A DNA stretch of 5,280 nucleotides, taken from positions 5,118 through 10,397 of the forward strand of contig PBUO01000044.1 in the NCBI GenBank assembly GCA_002727895.1, in the 5' to 3' direction. Origin of the DNA: Acidimicrobiaceae bacterium (GTDB lineage: Bacteria > Actinomycetota > Acidimicrobiia > Acidimicrobiales > MedAcidi-G1). Both the position numbers and the translations under genes were made by a program. Under the pieces are notes generated by a model. It made no database searches. It was given only the letters and a program-made list of their open reading frames with translations, and was not told the DNA's origin. Each line of letters begins with the position of its first letter. Within the stretch, counting starts at the first letter, position 1. This document shows positions 4,103 through 5,280 of the stretch, one piece after another.

Positions 4103-5280
4103 ATGACGATCACCGTGGCCGAGGGCCCCCGCCTGCTGATGCCGGGTATGGCCAACCTGCAGCCCGGCGTCGAGCGGTACAGGATCACCGGCGGCGCCGT
4201 CACCGCTGTGCTCCTGGGCGCGGGCGACCGGCTGGAGGTCATCGACCCCGAGGGGCGCCAGCCCGTCGAGGTGGCCGCCTTCGATCGGGGCGGAAGGTCC
4301 GATCCCGGGCTGCTCGGTGAGCTCACCCACGACGCGACGGCCGGGCCAGCGGCGGGTATCGCCTCGATCCTGGCCGGCGACCAGCCCGACGCCCGCCGGG
4401 TGGCCGACGCCCTGGCCGACAAGGGCATCGACCTGGGGGCAGCCACCGCCGTCCACCTCTTCGCCCCCGACTCGCCCGCCGGGCAGGTGGCCTGGCTCAC
4501 CGCGGCCGCCGACGTCGTCTGCGTGGTCGGCGTCCCCGGCGTGCTGGGACGCCGGATGGCGCCCGACGAGCAGGACCCCCCCACCGACGTCATCGCCTTC
4601 GTGCACCGCACCGTGCCGCCGGCCCGCGGCCTCGAGGTGCTGCCCACCCCGCTGGCCGACCAGACCCAGGACATCCGCATCGACGCGGCGACGGCGCAGG
4701 CCTACGAGGTGAAGGCCGGTGAGTTCATCCAGGTCATCGACGTCGAGGGCCGAGAGTGCTCCGACTTCCAGTGCTTCGACGCCGCTCGCCTCGACGGCGG
4801 GGTCGAGGCCGCACTGGACGCCACCATCACCCGCAGCCTCTTGGGCGCCAGCTACCCCATGCCCGGCCTGTACGCCAAGTACTACAGCCTCGACTTCCAG
4901 CCCATGGTGGAGATCGTCCACGACACCGTCGGCCGTCACGACACCTTCAACACGGCCTGCAACGCCAAGTACTACGAGGACATGGGCTACCCGGGCCACG
5001 TCAACTGCAGCGAGAACTTCAACCGGGCACTGGCGCCCTACGACATCGCCCCCCGCCGCGGCTGGGAGGCCATCAACTTCTTCTACAACACCAACCTCGA
5101 CGACGCGAACCAGCTCTACTTCGAGGAACCGTGGTCGCGGCCCGGCGACTACGTCCTGCTGCGCGCCCTGACCGACCTGGTCTGCGTGTCGTCGGCCTGC
5201 CCGTGCGACATCGACGCCGCCAACGGCTGGCAGCCCACCGACATCCACGTCCGCGTCTACCCGGCGACCAACACCTTCAA
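4103..5280 (+). CDS. DUF1989 (urea carboxylase-associated family) protein with degenerate N-terminal copy, partial
   Basis: The first 392 codons of a protein that continues past the right edge. Residues about 197-388 form a full DUF1989 domain, the family of the urea carboxylase-associated proteins, two of which make up carboxyguanidine deiminase CgdAB. Conserved parts seen: GEFIQVIDVEGRECSDFQCF (206-225), the DT.GRHDT...AC core at 274-286, Cys302 with ENF, INFFYN (324-329), and PGDYVLLRALTDLVCVSSACPC (347-368) with the NGW..TDI tail. Residues about 25-170 echo the same pattern weakly (GDRLEVIDPEGRQPVE at 41-56; SPAGQVAWLTAAADVVCVVG at 124-143) but lack the HDT and Cys motifs, so this looks like a degenerate tandem domain. 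Some relatives, as I recall, continue into a GcvT-like aminomethyltransferase region; none is visible here. Divergent from the amine ligase operon, it probably acts on a related nitrogen compound. The domain call is strong; the reaction is unknown. Confidence 0.85.
   Translation, partial: MTITVAEGPRLLMPGMANLQPGVERYRITGGAVTAVLLGAGDRLEVIDPEGRQPVEVAAFDRGGRSDPGLLGELTHDATAGPAAGIASILAGDQPDARRVADALADKGIDLGAATAVHLFAPDSPAGQVAWLTAAADVVCVVGVPGVLGRRMAPDEQDPPTDVIAFVHRTVPPARGLEVLPTPLADQTQDIRIDAATAQAYEVKAGEFIQVIDVEGRECSDFQCFDAARLDGGVEAALDATITRSLLGASYPMPGLYAKYYSLDFQPMVEIVHDTVGRHDTFNTACNAKYYEDMGYPGHVNCSENFNRALAPYDIAPRRGWEAINFFYNTNLDDANQLYFEEPWSRPGDYVLLRALTDLVCVSSACPCDIDAANGWQPTDIHVRVYPATNTF

Noticed and set aside
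3950..5248. A 432-codon open frame on the minus strand opposite the DUF1989 gene
   Set aside because: Its product is Gly/Val/Asp/Arg-rich low-complexity sequence with no domain pattern, the usual antisense shadow of a GC-rich gene. The plus strand encodes well-conserved DUF1989 motifs in the same interval.
1..5280. CRISPR arrays, tRNA or rRNA genes, insertion sequences or attachment sites
   Set aside because: No regularly spaced repeats, cloverleaf-like stems, transposase motifs or terminal inverted repeats were seen; the window is almost fully explained by five metabolic genes and two spacers.

Overview
The window is GC-rich, dense bacterial DNA. Codon third positions are strongly G/C, and genes are joined by a 4-base ATGA overlap or an 11-base gap. 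This fits a high-GC actinomycete. A marine or soil acidimicrobial-type lineage is possible, but that is a guess from style and gene content, not a demonstrated placement.

Layout. Positions 1-3829 carry four genes on the minus strand, read in the order: glutamine synthetase-like ligase (3829-2420), a 229-base spacer, a stand-alone class II glutamine amidotransferase (2190-1258), a GXGXG-domain protein (1261-479), and the N-terminal third of an FMN-binding glutamate synthase-like protein (467-1, running off the left edge). Positions 3830-4102 are a divergent intergenic region with a likely minus-strand extended -10 promoter and several dyad-symmetric, operator-like elements. From 4103 to the right edge, on the plus strand, is the first part (392 codons) of a protein with a clear DUF1989 (urea carboxylase-associated / carboxyguanidine deiminase-like) domain, preceded by what looks like a second, degenerate copy of the same fold.

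How the genes fit together. A ligase of the glutamine synthetase superfamily followed by amidotransferase, GXGXG and FMN proteins is the gmaS-mgsABC (also called glnT-glxBCD) arrangement. The three small proteins together resemble one glutamate synthase large subunit split into separate polypeptides. In methylotrophs this set converts methylamine to gamma-glutamylmethylamide and then to N-methylglutamate. Two positions of the ligase that bind ammonium in classical glutamine synthetase appear replaced (Tyr65 and Trp335 by hand alignment), which supports an amine other than ammonia as substrate. No N-methylglutamate dehydrogenase (mgdABCD) genes are visible. Their usual place is outside the window or is taken by another enzyme. 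The divergent DUF1989 gene suggests a link to an unusual nitrogen compound, and its C-terminal part is not visible. The combination of the gmaS/mgs module with a tandem-DUF1989 protein, with candidate operators and a strong hairpin in the two intergenic spacers, is the most interesting aspect of the window.
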